The notes: generated from the sequence alone by a model not told the origin. 64,000 nucleotides of DNA from Acidimicrobiia bacterium (GCA_022819505.1 JAJEHD010000018.1:248001-312000); one strand, 5' to 3'; positions 43,740-52,636 are shown, counted from the stretch's first letter. Made by a program: numbers and translations.

Positions 43740-44784
43740 GCTGCATCCCTTCCGCCTGGCCCTGCGAGCCCCTCTTGTCACTGGCGGCGTCCCGGTCCGC
43801 TTCCGGGCCGGCTTCCTGGTCGCGCTGAATGCAGACGGACTCGTCGGCTGGGGCGAGGCCAGCCCTCTGCCGGGATGGTCGCAGACGAGCCTGCTGGAGA
43901 CCGAGGCCGCACTGCGCCGCACCATGGACGGGCTCGAGGCCGGCGGCGAGGCCGCGCTCGAGGACCTCCTCGACGGTCTGGCCGACACGCCGCACGCCAG
44001 GGCCGGCGTCGCCGGCGCCTGGGCCGATTTGCGAGCCCGCCGAGCCGGGCAGACTCTCGCGGACCGACTGAGCCGGGACCACGGGGGAGATGTCGCGGCC
44101 GCGGTGATGGTCAACGCCCTCGTGGCCGCGCCCGAGCCGTCGGAGGTCGAGGAGGCCGCCAGGGATGCAGTCAGTGCCGGCTTCAGCACGGCCAAGCTCA
44201 AGGTCGGCGCAGCCGACCCTGGGGTCGATGTCGAGCGGGTGCGGTCGGCCCGGGCCGGCCTGGGTCCCACCGCCGAGCTGCGGCTCGACGCCAACGGTGC
44301 CTGGGATCCGGCAACCGCTCTGGATGTGCTGGCCCGGGTCCAGGACTACGACGTCGCCTACTGCGAGGAGCCGGTCACCGGGATCGAGGCCATCGCAGCA
44401 GTGGGCGGGCGCAGCGGTGTCCCGGTCGCCGCCGACGAGTCGATCCGGGGCGAGGCCGACGCGAGACGGGCTCTGGAACTCGGCGTGGGCACGCTGATCG
44501 TCAAGCCGCAGGCCCTGGGCGGGCCCGACGTGGCCCTCGCCATCGCAGCCTGCGCCCGCGAGGCGGGAGCCTCCGCCGTCGTGACGACCTTCCTCGACTC
44601 GGCGGTAGGAGTCGCCCACGCCCTGCACGTGGCTGCCGCAGTGGACGCAGCCGCGCCCCGCGGGCGGGCCCACGGCCTGGCCACGGCATCGCTCCTGGCC
44701 GCCGACGTAGCCAAGGCGCCTGCCGTCGTGGCCGGCACCATGGCGGTGCCCGGCGCTCACGGTCTGGGACTCGCTCCCCGGTAG
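43729..44784 (+). CDS. menC: o-Succinylbenzoate synthase
   Basis: A 351-residue enolase-superfamily enzyme that dehydrates SHCHC to o-succinylbenzoate. AGFLVALNADGLVGWGEASP is the capping domain. The barrel shows the KxK acid/base pair in TAKLKVG, metal ligands in LRLDANGAW, CEEP and AADES, and the final Lys in IVKPQALGG. ATG 43729 begins inside the menH end. It closes the men block; menE, menB and menA are not in this window. Confidence 0.92.
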   Translation: MQAELHPFRLALRAPLVTGGVPVRFRAGFLVALNADGLVGWGEASPLPGWSQTSLLETEAALRRTMDGLEAGGEAALEDLLDGLADTPHARAGVAGAWADLRARRAGQTLADRLSRDHGGDVAAAVMVNALVAAPEPSEVEEAARDAVSAGFSTAKLKVGAADPGVDVERVRSARAGLGPTAELRLDANGAWDPATALDVLARVQDYDVAYCEEPVTGIEAIAAVGGRSGVPVAADESIRGEADARRALELGVGTLIVKPQALGGPDVALAIAACAREAGASAVVTTFLDSAVGVAHALHVAAAVDAAAPRGRAHGLATASLLAADVAKAPAVVAGTMAVPGAHGLGLAPR

Positions 44785-44795
44785 CCTCCGCGGTC

Positions 44796-45407
44796 ATGGA
44801 GCTGGTCGTGATACGCCATGCCCGGCCGGTGCGTGACGAGGCACCCGAGGGCGGCTCCGCCGATCCTGACCTGGCCGATGTCGGCCACCTCCAGGCCGAG
44901 GCCACCGCGGGCTTCCTGATCGACGAGGGCATCGACCACATCGTGTCGTCGTCCATGAAGCGGGCGGTGCGCACCGCCGAGCCCCTGGCTACCAAGCTCG
45001 GCCTCGACATCGAGATCCTCGACGAGCTGCGAGAATCCGACCACCGCTCCCGGATCTACGTGCCCGCGGAGGAGTTCAGCCGCGACGACCCCGCCACCGC
45101 CCACTACTACGACCCCGACGCCGACCTCAACGAGACCATCTTCTCGGACGGGTACGAAGAGTTCCGCGCCCGGGTCGAGCAGGGCTTCGAGCACATCATC
45201 GGCACCAACCGGTCTCGCACGGTGGCCGTGTTCTGCCACGGCATGGTCACCGGGGTCTACCTCCAGATCCTGCTCGGCATCGACGACCCGCTGTCGCTGC
45301 TGGTTGACTACTGCGGGATCACCCGGGTCGCCGCGTCCAGCACCGGACTGCGCACGGTCCGCTCCGTGAACGAGACCCACCACGTGCGCCACCTGCTGGA
45401 GCGCTGA
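44796..45407 (+). CDS. Histidine phosphatase superfamily protein
   Basis: A 203-residue branch-1 histidine phosphatase. The catalytic motif is VIRHARPVRDE (RHA instead of the common RHG) near residue 8. The second His is in VAVFCHGMVTGVYLQ near 150. RAVRTAEPLA carries the second Arg. It starts eleven bases after menC and may be co-transcribed with it, but no link to menaquinone synthesis is evident. Substrate unknown. Confidence 0.85.
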   Translation: MELVVIRHARPVRDEAPEGGSADPDLADVGHLQAEATAGFLIDEGIDHIVSSSMKRAVRTAEPLATKLGLDIEILDELRESDHRSRIYVPAEEFSRDDPATAHYYDPDADLNETIFSDGYEEFRARVEQGFEHIIGTNRSRTVAVFCHGMVTGVYLQILLGIDDPLSLLVDYCGITRVAASSTGLRTVRSVNETHHVRHLLER

Positions 45408-45413
45408 GCCGGC

Positions 45414-46280
45414 GTGTTCACGCTCGTGGTGATGGCTGCGGGCATCGGCCGGCGTTTCGGCGGCGACAAGCAGCTCGTCGAAGTGGGGCCGAATGGCGAG
45501 ACGTTCCTCGACTACGCCATCGACTCTGCGGTCCGCGCCGGCGCGTCGAAGGTCGTGATGGTGGTGCGCTCCGCCATCGAGGCCGATTTGCGGGCCCATG
45601 TCGACTCCCGCCACCGCTCACTGCAGGACGCCGGCGTCACCTTCGCCTACGTCCGCCAGGACGAGCACGGCCCGGCCCGGGCCAAACCGTGGGGAACCGC
45701 GCATGCGGTGCTGGTGACCGCAGGCGAGGTGCCCGGCCCGTTCGTGGTGTGCAACGCCGACGACTACTACGGCCCGGCCGCGCTGCGCACCCTCGCTTCG
45801 GCTGCCGTCGAACTAGGCGACGACGAGGCCTGCCTGTGCGGCTACGGCCTAGGACGCACGCTGTCGGCCACGGGCGCGGTCAGCCGCGGCGTCTGCGACG
45901 TGTCCGGCGACCGTCTCGCTGGCATCGTCGAGCACCACGGAGTAGCCCGGCGGGCCGACGGCACGATCGCGGCGGCCGAACCCGCGGCGGAGCTCAGTGA
46001 CGAGACCGTCGTGTCCATGAACCTGTGGGCATTCCCCAAAGCGGCGCTGGACTGGATCGGTGACAGCTTCGAGCGCTTCCTGGCCGATCACCGCGACAAC
46101 CCCGACTCGGAATGCCTGCTGCCGGTGATCGTCGCCGAGCGCATGGCCGCGCGAGCGCTGTCGGTCAGGCTGGTGTCCACCGCCGAGCCCTGGATCGGCG
46201 TCACCAACCCCGATGACCTGGAAGCGGCCCGCGCCGCACTGGCCGACCCGTCCACCACCGGGCCCGTGAGTGCCACCTGA
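45414..46280 (+). CDS. Nucleotidyltransferase (NTP-transferase fold)
   Basis: A 288-residue protein. MAAGIGRRFGGDKQLVEVGP near the N-terminus is the nucleotide-binding GxGxRxx...K motif of sugar- and choline-phosphate nucleotidyltransferases. VVCNADDYYGP supplies the metal Asp pair. The C-terminus holds a substrate-side segment (VVSMNLWAFPKAALDWI). The start is GTG 45414, seven bases after the phosphatase. The product (NDP-sugar or similar) cannot be deduced. It also precedes the molybdenum hydroxylase genes, but nothing in the sequence ties it to cofactor synthesis. Confidence 0.8.
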   Translation: MFTLVVMAAGIGRRFGGDKQLVEVGPNGETFLDYAIDSAVRAGASKVVMVVRSAIEADLRAHVDSRHRSLQDAGVTFAYVRQDEHGPARAKPWGTAHAVLVTAGEVPGPFVVCNADDYYGPAALRTLASAAVELGDDEACLCGYGLGRTLSATGAVSRGVCDVSGDRLAGIVEHHGVARRADGTIAAAEPAAELSDETVVSMNLWAFPKAALDWIGDSFERFLADHRDNPDSECLLPVIVAERMAARALSVRLVSTAEPWIGVTNPDDLEAARAALADPSTTGPVSAT

Positions 46281-46302
46281 CCGGACAGCCGCCAACCCGC
46301 CG

Positions 46303-46329
46303 GGATTCGCTCGACAGCGGCCCGAATCC
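46303..46329 (+). terminator. Weak inverted repeat before the hydroxylase operon
   Basis: GGATTCG and CGAATCC form a 7-bp dyad with a 13-base loop, 20 bases after the nucleotidyltransferase stop. It might end the men-linked transcript. There is no T-run. Confidence 0.3.
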
Positions 46330-46373
46330 GCGACAGGATGTCAGCCCCTACCAGTCAACACAGGGAGAAGCGC

Positions 46374-46844
46374 ATGACAGCTGTGACCCTGACCGTCAAC
46401 GGCACCGAACGGAGCCTCGACGTGGAGCCTCGCACCCTGCTGGTGCATGCGCTGCGCGACGACCTGGGGCTCACGGGCACGAACATCGGCTGCGACTCCA
46501 GCAGCTGCGGGGCGTGCACGGTGCTGGTGGACGGCCAATCCGCCAAGTCCTGCACCATGTTCGCGGTACAGGCCGACGGCGCCGACATCACCACCATCGA
46601 GGGTGTCGCCGACGCCGACGGGACCCTGCACCCGATGCAGCAGGCCTTCCATGAGCACCACGCCCTGCAGTGCGGATACTGCACCCCCGGCATGGTGATG
46701 GCGGCCATCTCGCTGGTCGAGGAGTACCCCGGCCTCGACGAGGGCGGGGTGCGCCACGGCCTCGAGGGCAACCTCTGCCGCTGCACCGGCTACCAGAACA
46801 TCGTCGACGCCGTGCTCGCCGCGGCGGGCTCGGGAGGTGACTGA
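46374..46844 (+). CDS. Molybdenum hydroxylase small subunit, [2Fe-2S] (CoxS-like)
   Basis: A 156-residue iron-sulfur subunit. The plant-type cluster ligands are [16 protein letters not shown] and a Cys in GQSAKSC. The second cluster is held by LQCGYCTPG and [10 protein letters not shown]. It passes electrons from the molybdopterin site of the large subunit to FAD. GGGAGAAG precedes ATG 46374. It is first in a small-large-medium operon. Confidence 0.92.
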   Translation: MTAVTLTVNGTERSLDVEPRTLLVHALRDDLGLTGTNIGCDSSSCGACTVLVDGQSAKSCTMFAVQADGADITTIEGVADADGTLHPMQQAFHEHHALQCGYCTPGMVMAAISLVEEYPGLDEGGVRHGLEGNLCRCTGYQNIVDAVLAAAGSGGD

Positions 46845-46845
46845 C

Positions 46846-49236
46846 ATGACCATCACCGAAGACGCACCCGCGGCCCACGTCGGCTCCCGCCGGCTCCGCA
46901 AGGAGGACCCGGCGCTGCTCACCGGCGAGGCCCGGTTCATCGACGACCTGGCCCTGCCCGGCGCGATCTGGGTGGGCGTGGTGCGCTCCACCGAGGCCCA
47001 CGCCAACATCGTCGGCATCGACGGCTCGGCCGCGCTTGAGATCGACGGCGTGAACGAGGTCCTCAGCGGCGCCGACCTGGCCCCGCTGTGGGGCGAGGGC
47101 GCCCTGCCGTGCGCCTGGCCGGTCACACCCGACATGAAGAACCCGACCCATCTGCCGGTGGCCACGACCACCGCCAAGTACGTCGGCGACGCGGTGGCGG
47201 TGGTCCTGGCCGACTCCCGTTACGCCGCCGCCGACGGCGCGGCCGCGGTGGTGGTCGACTACGAGCCGCTGCCCGCGGTGGTCGAGATAGAGGACGCGGT
47301 CGCCGACGGCGCGCCGCTGGTCCATCCCGACCTCGAGTCCAACGAGTGCTACACGTGGGGCCTCTGGGGCGACAACGCCGCCGCAGTGGACGCCGCCTTC
47401 GCGGAGGCCGCCCACGTGGTGAGCGAGCGCTACCTCCAACAGCGCCTGATCCCGGCGCCGATGGAGCCCCGGGGCTGCGCGGCGGTGCCCTCGCCGGCCG
47501 GCGGCGAGCTCACGCTGTACTCCGCCACCCAGATACCGCACATCCTCAAGGTGATGACCGCAGTCGTGCTCGGCATTCCCGAGAACAAGCTGCGGGTGGT
47601 CGCTCCGTCGGTGGGCGGCGGCTTCGGCTGCAAGCTCAACGTCTACGCCGAGGAGATCCTGTGCAGCGCCCTGGCGATGCAGCGGGGCGCTCCCGTGCGC
47701 TGGACCGAGGGCCGCAGCGAGGGCGCGCTGTCGACCATCCAGGGCCGGGGCCAGGTGCAGCACATCGAGCTGGCCGCCGACGCTGACGGCAAGGTCCAGG
47801 CGGTGCGGGTGAAGCTGCTGGCCGACATGGGCGCCTACCTCCAGTTGGTCACGCCGGGCGTGCCGCTGCTGGGCGGGTTCCTGTACCACGGCTGCTACGA
47901 CATCCCCAACTACATGTTCGAGTGCACGTCGGTGTTCACCAACCGGACCCCGACCGACGCCTACCGGGGCGCGGGCCGTCCCGAGGCCACCTACGCGGTG
48001 GAGCGGGCCATGGACTCGCTGGCGGTGTCGGTGGGGGTGTCGCCCGAGGAGATCCGGGCCCGCAACTTCATCGGGGCCGACGCCTTCCCGTACGAGTCGG
48101 CGGCAGGCCTCGTCTTCGACAGCGGCGACTACCAGGCCGTGCTCGACAAGGCGGTGGCGCTGGCCGGGCTGTCCGAGCGGCGGGCCGACCAGGCCAGCCG
48201 GGTAGCCGCGGGGTCGTCCAAGCGGCTCGGCATCGGCTTCTCCAGCTACGTCGAGATGTGCGGCCTGGCCCCAAGCCGGGTGCTGGCGTCGCTCGACTAC
48301 GGCGCCGGCGGCTGGGAGGCGGCCACGGTGCGGATCTCGCCCACCTGCAAGGTGCAGGTGGTGACCGGGTCCACGCCCCACGGCCAGGGCCATGAGACCT
48401 GCTGGTCGATGATCGTGGCCGACCAGCTCGGCGTCGATCCCGACGACGTAGAGGTCCTGCACTCCGACACGGCGGTCAGCCCCACCGGACTGGACACATA
48501 CGGGTCGCGGTCGTTGGCGGTCGGCGGCACCGCGGTCTACATGGCCACCGAGAAGGTCATCGACAAGGCCCGGGCCATAGCCGCCCACCAGTTGGAGGCC
48601 AGCGAGGAGGACCTGGAGTTCTCCGGCGGCACTTTCCGGGTGAGGGGCACGCCCGAGGCCGAGGTGCCGCTGGCGGGGATCGCCTTCGCCGCGTTCACCG
48701 CCCACGACCTGCCCGACGGGATGGAGCCCAACCTGGAGGCCCATGTCACCTACGACCCGCCCAATTTCACGTTCCCCAACGGCACCCATATCGCCGTGGT
48801 GGAGGTCGACACCGACACCGGGAACGTGGACTTGGTCGACTACGTGGCGGTTGACGACTGCGGGGTGCAGATCAACCCGCTGGTCGTCGAGGGCCAGGTG
48901 CACGGGGGAATCCTGCAGGGCGCCGCCCAGGCGCTGTACGAGGACGCCGTCTACAACTCCGACGGCCAGCTGGTGTCGACCAACCTGGCCGACTACCTGG
49001 TGCCGTCGGCCGCTGAGGCGCCCCGCTTCCGGCTCGACAGCCACGCCACGCCCAGCCCCACCAACCCGATGGGGGTCAAGGGCGTGGGCGAGGCCGGGAC
49101 CATCGCGGCCGCCCCCGCGGTGATCAACGCCGTGGTGGACGCGCTGCGAGACCTGGGCGTCACCGATGTGGACATGCCTGCGTCGCCCCAGACCGTCTGG
49201 AAAGCCATCGCCGATGCCCAAGGAGGTGCGTCGTGA
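46846..49236 (+). CDS. Molybdenum hydroxylase large subunit, CoxL-like form II
   Basis: A 796-residue molybdopterin-binding subunit of the xanthine dehydrogenase/CO dehydrogenase family. DAYRGAGRPEATYAVERAMD (near residue 372) is the form II signature AYRGAGR. The AYxCSFR loop of true aerobic CO dehydrogenase is absent, so CO is an unlikely main substrate. VGGGFGCKLNVY and GVKGVGEAGTIAA contact the cofactor; the last includes the catalytic Glu. ATG 46846 follows a GGGAGGTG ribosome site; an in-frame GTG at 46837 overlaps the small-subunit end. Likely oxidises an aldehyde or N-heterocycle. Confidence 0.9.
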   Translation: MTITEDAPAAHVGSRRLRKEDPALLTGEARFIDDLALPGAIWVGVVRSTEAHANIVGIDGSAALEIDGVNEVLSGADLAPLWGEGALPCAWPVTPDMKNPTHLPVATTTAKYVGDAVAVVLADSRYAAADGAAAVVVDYEPLPAVVEIEDAVADGAPLVHPDLESNECYTWGLWGDNAAAVDAAFAEAAHVVSERYLQQRLIPAPMEPRGCAAVPSPAGGELTLYSATQIPHILKVMTAVVLGIPENKLRVVAPSVGGGFGCKLNVYAEEILCSALAMQRGAPVRWTEGRSEGALSTIQGRGQVQHIELAADADGKVQAVRVKLLADMGAYLQLVTPGVPLLGGFLYHGCYDIPNYMFECTSVFTNRTPTDAYRGAGRPEATYAVERAMDSLAVSVGVSPEEIRARNFIGADAFPYESAAGLVFDSGDYQAVLDKAVALAGLSERRADQASRVAAGSSKRLGIGFSSYVEMCGLAPSRVLASLDYGAGGWEAATVRISPTCKVQVVTGSTPHGQGHETCWSMIVADQLGVDPDDVEVLHSDTAVSPTGLDTYGSRSLAVGGTAVYMATEKVIDKARAIAAHQLEASEEDLEFSGGTFRVRGTPEAEVPLAGIAFAAFTAHDLPDGMEPNLEAHVTYDPPNFTFPNGTHIAVVEVDTDTGNVDLVDYVAVDDCGVQINPLVVEGQVHGGILQGAAQALYEDAVYNSDGQLVSTNLADYLVPSAAEAPRFRLDSHATPSPTNPMGVKGVGEAGTIAAAPAVINAVVDALRDLGVTDVDMPASPQTVWKAIADAQGGAS

Positions 49237-50051
49237 TTCCCGCCGCATTCGACTACGAGGTGGCCGAATCGGCCGACCACGCCATTGCCCTTCTGGCCCA
49301 GCACGGCGACGACGCCAAGCTGCTGGCCGGAGGCCACAGCCTCATCCCGATGATGCGGTACCGGCTGGCCACGCCCAGCGTGCTGGTGGACGTGGGCCGG
49401 CTCGACGACCTGCGCTACATCCGTACCGGCAACGGCACGGTGTCGATCGGGGCTCTGACCCGCCACAGCGAGCTGGAGCACTCGGCCGAGATGGCCGAGG
49501 CCTGCCCGATGCTGGCGTCGGTGGCCGCCCTGGTGGGCGACCCGGCCGTGCGCCACCGCGGGACGCTGGGCGGGACGCTCGCCCACTCCGATCCGGCGTC
49601 GGACCTGCCCGCGGCGGTACTGGCCCTGGGCGGCACGATCGTGGCCCAGGGGCCGGGCGGGTCCCGTGAGATCGCGGCGACGGACTTCTTCACCGGGTAC
49701 TTCGAGTCGGTGCTGGCCGCCGACGAGATGATCACCGAGGTGAGGGTGCCGGCCGGCGGTGGCGGCTGGAACTACCAGAAGTTCAACCGGCGGGCCCAGG
49801 ACTGGGCCATCGTCGGGGTGGCCGTGGCCGGCGGCGGCGCCGGTGTGAGCCTGGTCAACATGGGCTCCACCCCCATCCGGGCCTCCGGTGTGGAGGCCGC
49901 GGTGGCCGGCGGGGCATCGGCCGCTGAGGCGGCCGCGGTGGCCGCCGACGGGCTGGAGCCTCCCGACGACCTCAACGCCGACGCCGAGTACCGCAGCCAT
50001 CTGGCCAGGGTGCTCACCGAGAGGGCGCTGAACGCGGCCGGAGTCGCCTGA
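49233..50051 (+). CDS. Molybdenum hydroxylase medium subunit, FAD-binding (CoxM-like)
   Basis: A 272-residue FAD subunit. LLAGGHSLIPMMRYRLATPS and RHRGTLGGTLAHSDPASDLP are the two canonical FAD-binding loops (AGGxSLxP and TxGGxxAxxDPxxD). A GGAGG sits eight bases before GTG 49233, which overlaps the large-subunit stop. No maturation genes (CoxD/E/F or XdhC) lie in the window. Confidence 0.92.
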   Translation: MIPAAFDYEVAESADHAIALLAQHGDDAKLLAGGHSLIPMMRYRLATPSVLVDVGRLDDLRYIRTGNGTVSIGALTRHSELEHSAEMAEACPMLASVAALVGDPAVRHRGTLGGTLAHSDPASDLPAAVLALGGTIVAQGPGGSREIAATDFFTGYFESVLAADEMITEVRVPAGGGGWNYQKFNRRAQDWAIVGVAVAGGGAGVSLVNMGSTPIRASGVEAAVAGGASAAEAAAVAADGLEPPDDLNADAEYRSHLARVLTERALNAAGVA

Positions 50052-50104
50052 CGCGCCAGTCCGCAAGTGACTCGCTGGCCGGGCAACCTCCGGCCGGTGG
50101 ATGC

Positions 50105-50395
50105 CTAGGCGAGGGCGCGCTCGGTCCGGCTGCCGGGCAGCGAGTCCATGCTGTCGCGCACGTCGATCACCCGGACCCCGGCGATCGTGGTCACGTCCCC
50201 GATCGCCGACTGGATCGCGTCCCACCGAGTGGGGGCCTCCCGGTCGAACTCGACGGTGCGGTGACCGATGCTTGCATCGGTGCAGCCCGCCTCGTACAGC
50301 GCCTCGAGCACCTCGTCGTCCAGCAAGTCGCGTCCCTCGGCGACCAGGACGAAATGATGCACCGGGTTCGCGCTGCGGTTGGCGTCGTCGATCAT
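50105..50395 (-). CDS. Small conserved protein, second gene of a coupled pair
   Basis: A 96-residue protein from ATG 50395, which overlaps the partner stop as ATGA; a longer frame starts at 50419. HHFVLVAEGRDLLDDEVLEA then LYEAGCTDASIGHRTVEFDR has the pattern of small proteins I recall beside a short basic partner in many bacteria (LYEAGCDDA...FDREA). Function unknown; a toxin-antitoxin-like or regulatory pair is possible. No catalytic residues are evident. Confidence 0.6.
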   Translation of the reverse strand: MIDDANRSANPVHHFVLVAEGRDLLDDEVLEALYEAGCTDASIGHRTVEFDREAPTRWDAIQSAIGDVTTIAGVRVIDVRDSMDSLPGSRTERALA

Positions 50396-50640
50396 GTCGC
50401 CTCGCTGATTCTGTGGCATCTCTTGATGCGTTGCCTCAGTCTACGGGCCTCGTTGGCACCACTGCGAGGGGTGCCCGATATGGATATGGCGCACTCCCAG
50501 TGGGCCTCCTGTCCCTCTCTCGGACAGAACGCCTTGCCCCATGCATGAGCCGAGCGCGCTTTGGTGCGCTCGATTCGCCAGCCAGCGCGCCTCATTTCCT
50601 TGACGGCTGCATCAATATCCTTGTCGGGGTGGCGGTCCAT
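50392..50640 (-). CDS. Small basic protein, HicA-like in outline, first gene of a coupled pair
   Basis: An 82-residue protein from ATG 50640 (ATG 50652 adds four residues). DRHPDKDIDAAVKEMRRAGW then RIERTKARSAHAWGKAFCPR resembles the compact double-stranded-RNA-binding-like fold of HicA in its GWxxxxxxxxHxxx pattern. HicA's catalytic His context is only loosely matched. The C-terminus is Arg-rich. An AT-rich palindrome lies immediately upstream. A toxin-like role is inference only. Confidence 0.55.
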   Translation of the reverse strand: MDRHPDKDIDAAVKEMRRAGWRIERTKARSAHAWGKAFCPREGQEAHWECAISISGTPRSGANEARRLRQRIKRCHRISEAT

Positions 50641-50660
50641 AACAGGAAACATAATATAAC

Positions 50661-50675
50661 ATACTGAAACAGTAT
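50661..50675. promoter_or_regulatory. Operator-like palindrome upstream of the coupled small-gene pair
   Basis: ATACTG-AAA-CAGTAT is a perfect 6-bp dyad. On the minus strand a TATACT hexamer (50676-50671) overlaps it as a candidate -10. It lies in an AT-rich patch (50640-50680) unlike its surroundings and 20 to 35 bases before the pair's start. Autoregulation by one of the products is likely if the pair is a toxin-antitoxin type. Confidence 0.5.
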
Positions 50676-50734
50676 AACAATCCTGCGATGGCGCGATAGC
50701 GCGAAACCTTCGGGCGCGGGCAACACTTGGCGGC

Positions 50735-52315
50735 ATGTCACGACTGCCTTCGGCTGTGACCCGGACGTCGGTGTCGGGGATGGTGTCGACCGTCGATCAC
50801 CTAGCCACGGGCGCCGGAGTGGACCTGCTGCGGCGGGGCGGGTCGGCCGCCGATGCGGCCGTGGGAGCCAACGCCGTGCTGGCGGTGACGTCACCTCACA
50901 TGTGCGGGCCGGGCGGCGACGTGTGGGCGCTGGTGCACGAGGGGGGCGACGGCCCGCCGGCGGCGCTCGATGCGGCCGGATTCGCCGGGTCGGGAGCTGA
51001 TCCCGACCGGCTGCGGGCGCAGGGCTACGACGAGATGCCACTGCACGGCGACGTGGCCTCGGTGACCGTGCCCGGCGCGGTGGACGGCTGGCTGGCCCTG
51101 CACGACCGCTACGGGCGGCTGCCGCTGGCCGACGTGCTGGCCGAGGCCGTCCGGATCGCCGATCAGGGGTTCGCGGCGTCGCCCCTGCTGGCCGAGCGGG
51201 CCGGCGAGGTGGCCGGCGTCGAGGGCAACACCGACGTCCCGGCCGGTCTGCGATCCGGAGCGGTGGTACGGCGTCCCGGCTCGGCCCGCGCGCTGCGGGC
51301 GATTGTCGAGCGGGGCCGTGACGGCTTCTACGGCGGCGAGTTCGGGGAGGGACTGCTCGCGATCGGCGCGGGGGAGTACACCACCGACGACCTGGCCCGG
51401 CCGATCGCCCGCTGGGTGGAGCCGGTGCGAGTCGAAGCCTTCGGCCATGTGCTGTGGACGGTGCCGCCCACATCGCAGGGCTATCTGACCCTGGCCGGGG
51501 CATGGATCGCCGACGGCCTCGATCTGGGCGACCGCGACGACGACCGGTGCGCCCACCTGCTGATCGAGGCCGCCTCGCAGGCCGCCTACGACCGGGTGCG
51601 GGTGCTGCACGAGGGCGCCGCAGGCCAGGCCCTGGTCGATCCGGCCCGGCTCGCCCCCCGGCGTGACGCCATCGATCCGGAACGGGCCGGCAACGTCGCC
51701 GCGCCCGCCGCCATGGGCGACACCACGTACTTGTGCGCGGTGGACGGCGACGGCATGGGGGTGTCGCTCATCAACTCCAACGCCAACGGCTTCGGCGCCC
51801 TGCTGGTGGCCGGCGGCACCGGGATCTTCCTGCACGACCGGGGCCTCGGCTTCAACCTGGTGCCCGGACATCCGGCCGAGTACGGGCCGGGACGCCGCCC
51901 GCCCCACACCCTGTCGCCGGCGCTGGTCACCAACCCCGACGGCAGCCTGCGCCAGGTGCTGGGCACGATGGGCGGCGACTCCCAGCCCCAGATCCTGCTG
52001 CAACTGCTGGCCCGCACCCTGCGACTCGGCCAGTCGCCCGGTGCAGCCATCCGGGCGCCCCGCTGGGTGCTGGCCCCCGACGACCGCGACGCCGGCTTCG
52101 CCACCTGGGTGCCCGGCCAGGGCCGGCGAGTGCTCATCGAGGACGCCGCCACCGGCTGGCACGAGTCCCTGGCCGGCCGGGGCCACAACACAGAACTGCG
52201 CGACCAGTCGCCCCACACCTACGGCCACGCCCACCTGATCGAGGTCACCGACCAAGGCACCCTGGCTGGAGCCGCCGACCCCCGAGCCGCAATAGGAGTA
52301 GCCGCCGGCCTCTAG
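50735..52315 (+). CDS. Gamma-glutamyltransferase family protein
   Basis: A 526-residue Ntn hydrolase of the gamma-glutamyltransferase family. The predicted autocleavage nucleophile is Thr330 in GDTTYLCAVDGDG, where the classical enzyme has TTHxSVVD. The small-subunit landmarks INSNANGFGALLV, PPHTLSPALV and GTMGGDSQPQ follow. The early GGSAADAAVGANAVLAV block is canonical. I see no signal peptide, so it is probably cytoplasmic, unlike periplasmic enterobacterial GGT. It may hydrolyse other gamma-glutamyl or acyl amides. Confidence 0.88.
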   Translation: MSRLPSAVTRTSVSGMVSTVDHLATGAGVDLLRRGGSAADAAVGANAVLAVTSPHMCGPGGDVWALVHEGGDGPPAALDAAGFAGSGADPDRLRAQGYDEMPLHGDVASVTVPGAVDGWLALHDRYGRLPLADVLAEAVRIADQGFAASPLLAERAGEVAGVEGNTDVPAGLRSGAVVRRPGSARALRAIVERGRDGFYGGEFGEGLLAIGAGEYTTDDLARPIARWVEPVRVEAFGHVLWTVPPTSQGYLTLAGAWIADGLDLGDRDDDRCAHLLIEAASQAAYDRVRVLHEGAAGQALVDPARLAPRRDAIDPERAGNVAAPAAMGDTTYLCAVDGDGMGVSLINSNANGFGALLVAGGTGIFLHDRGLGFNLVPGHPAEYGPGRRPPHTLSPALVTNPDGSLRQVLGTMGGDSQPQILLQLLARTLRLGQSPGAAIRAPRWVLAPDDRDAGFATWVPGQGRRVLIEDAATGWHESLAGRGHNTELRDQSPHTYGHAHLIEVTDQGTLAGAADPRAAIGVAAGL

Positions 52316-52370
52316 GTCTCCTGCGCTGGCCGGATACGGCCTGTTCAAGACAAGTGCGGCGCCAAATCGC

Positions 52371-52398
52371 ATGTCAAGCCGCCACATCAGCGGTATAG
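52371..52398 (+). promoter_or_regulatory. Promoter of the VapBC-type pair
   Basis: ATGTCA (52371-52376) and TATAGT (52393-52398) lie 16 bases apart. The -10 ends seven bases before GTG 52406, which implies a leaderless or nearly leaderless transcript. No ribosome-binding site is visible. Confidence 0.5.
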
Positions 52399-52405
52399 TA
52401 AGGCC

Positions 52406-52636
52406 GTGACGAGCATCCAAATAAAACACGTCCCGAGCGATGTCCACCAGACGCTGCGGCAGCGAGCTGTCGGTCAGGGTCAATCGTTGCAGGAGTACCT
52501 GTTGCACATGCTGTGCGAGGAAGCCAGAACACCGACGCTAGAGGAGGTGCTTGAGCGGGCCGGTAGCCGGGCTGGGGGCAACTTCAGCGCTGCTGAGGCT
52601 GTCGCCGCAGTGCGGGCCGAGCGCGATTCACGTTGA
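52406..52636 (+). CDS. VapB/FitA-type ribbon-helix-helix antitoxin
   Basis: A 76-residue protein. SIQIKHVPSDVHQTLRQRAV followed by GQGQSLQEYLLHMLCEEA is a ribbon-helix-helix domain like FitA/VapB. The C-terminal tail (about 45-76) should bind the PIN toxin. GTG 52406 is set by the promoter. Its stop overlaps the toxin start (TTGA, 52633-52636). Confidence 0.83.
   Translation: MTSIQIKHVPSDVHQTLRQRAVGQGQSLQEYLLHMLCEEARTPTLEEVLERAGSRAGGNFSAAEAVAAVRAERDSR

Noticed and set aside
46846..49236. Aerobic CO dehydrogenase (form I CoxL)
   Set aside because: The active-site loop reads AYRGAGR; the form I AYxCSFR motif is absent.
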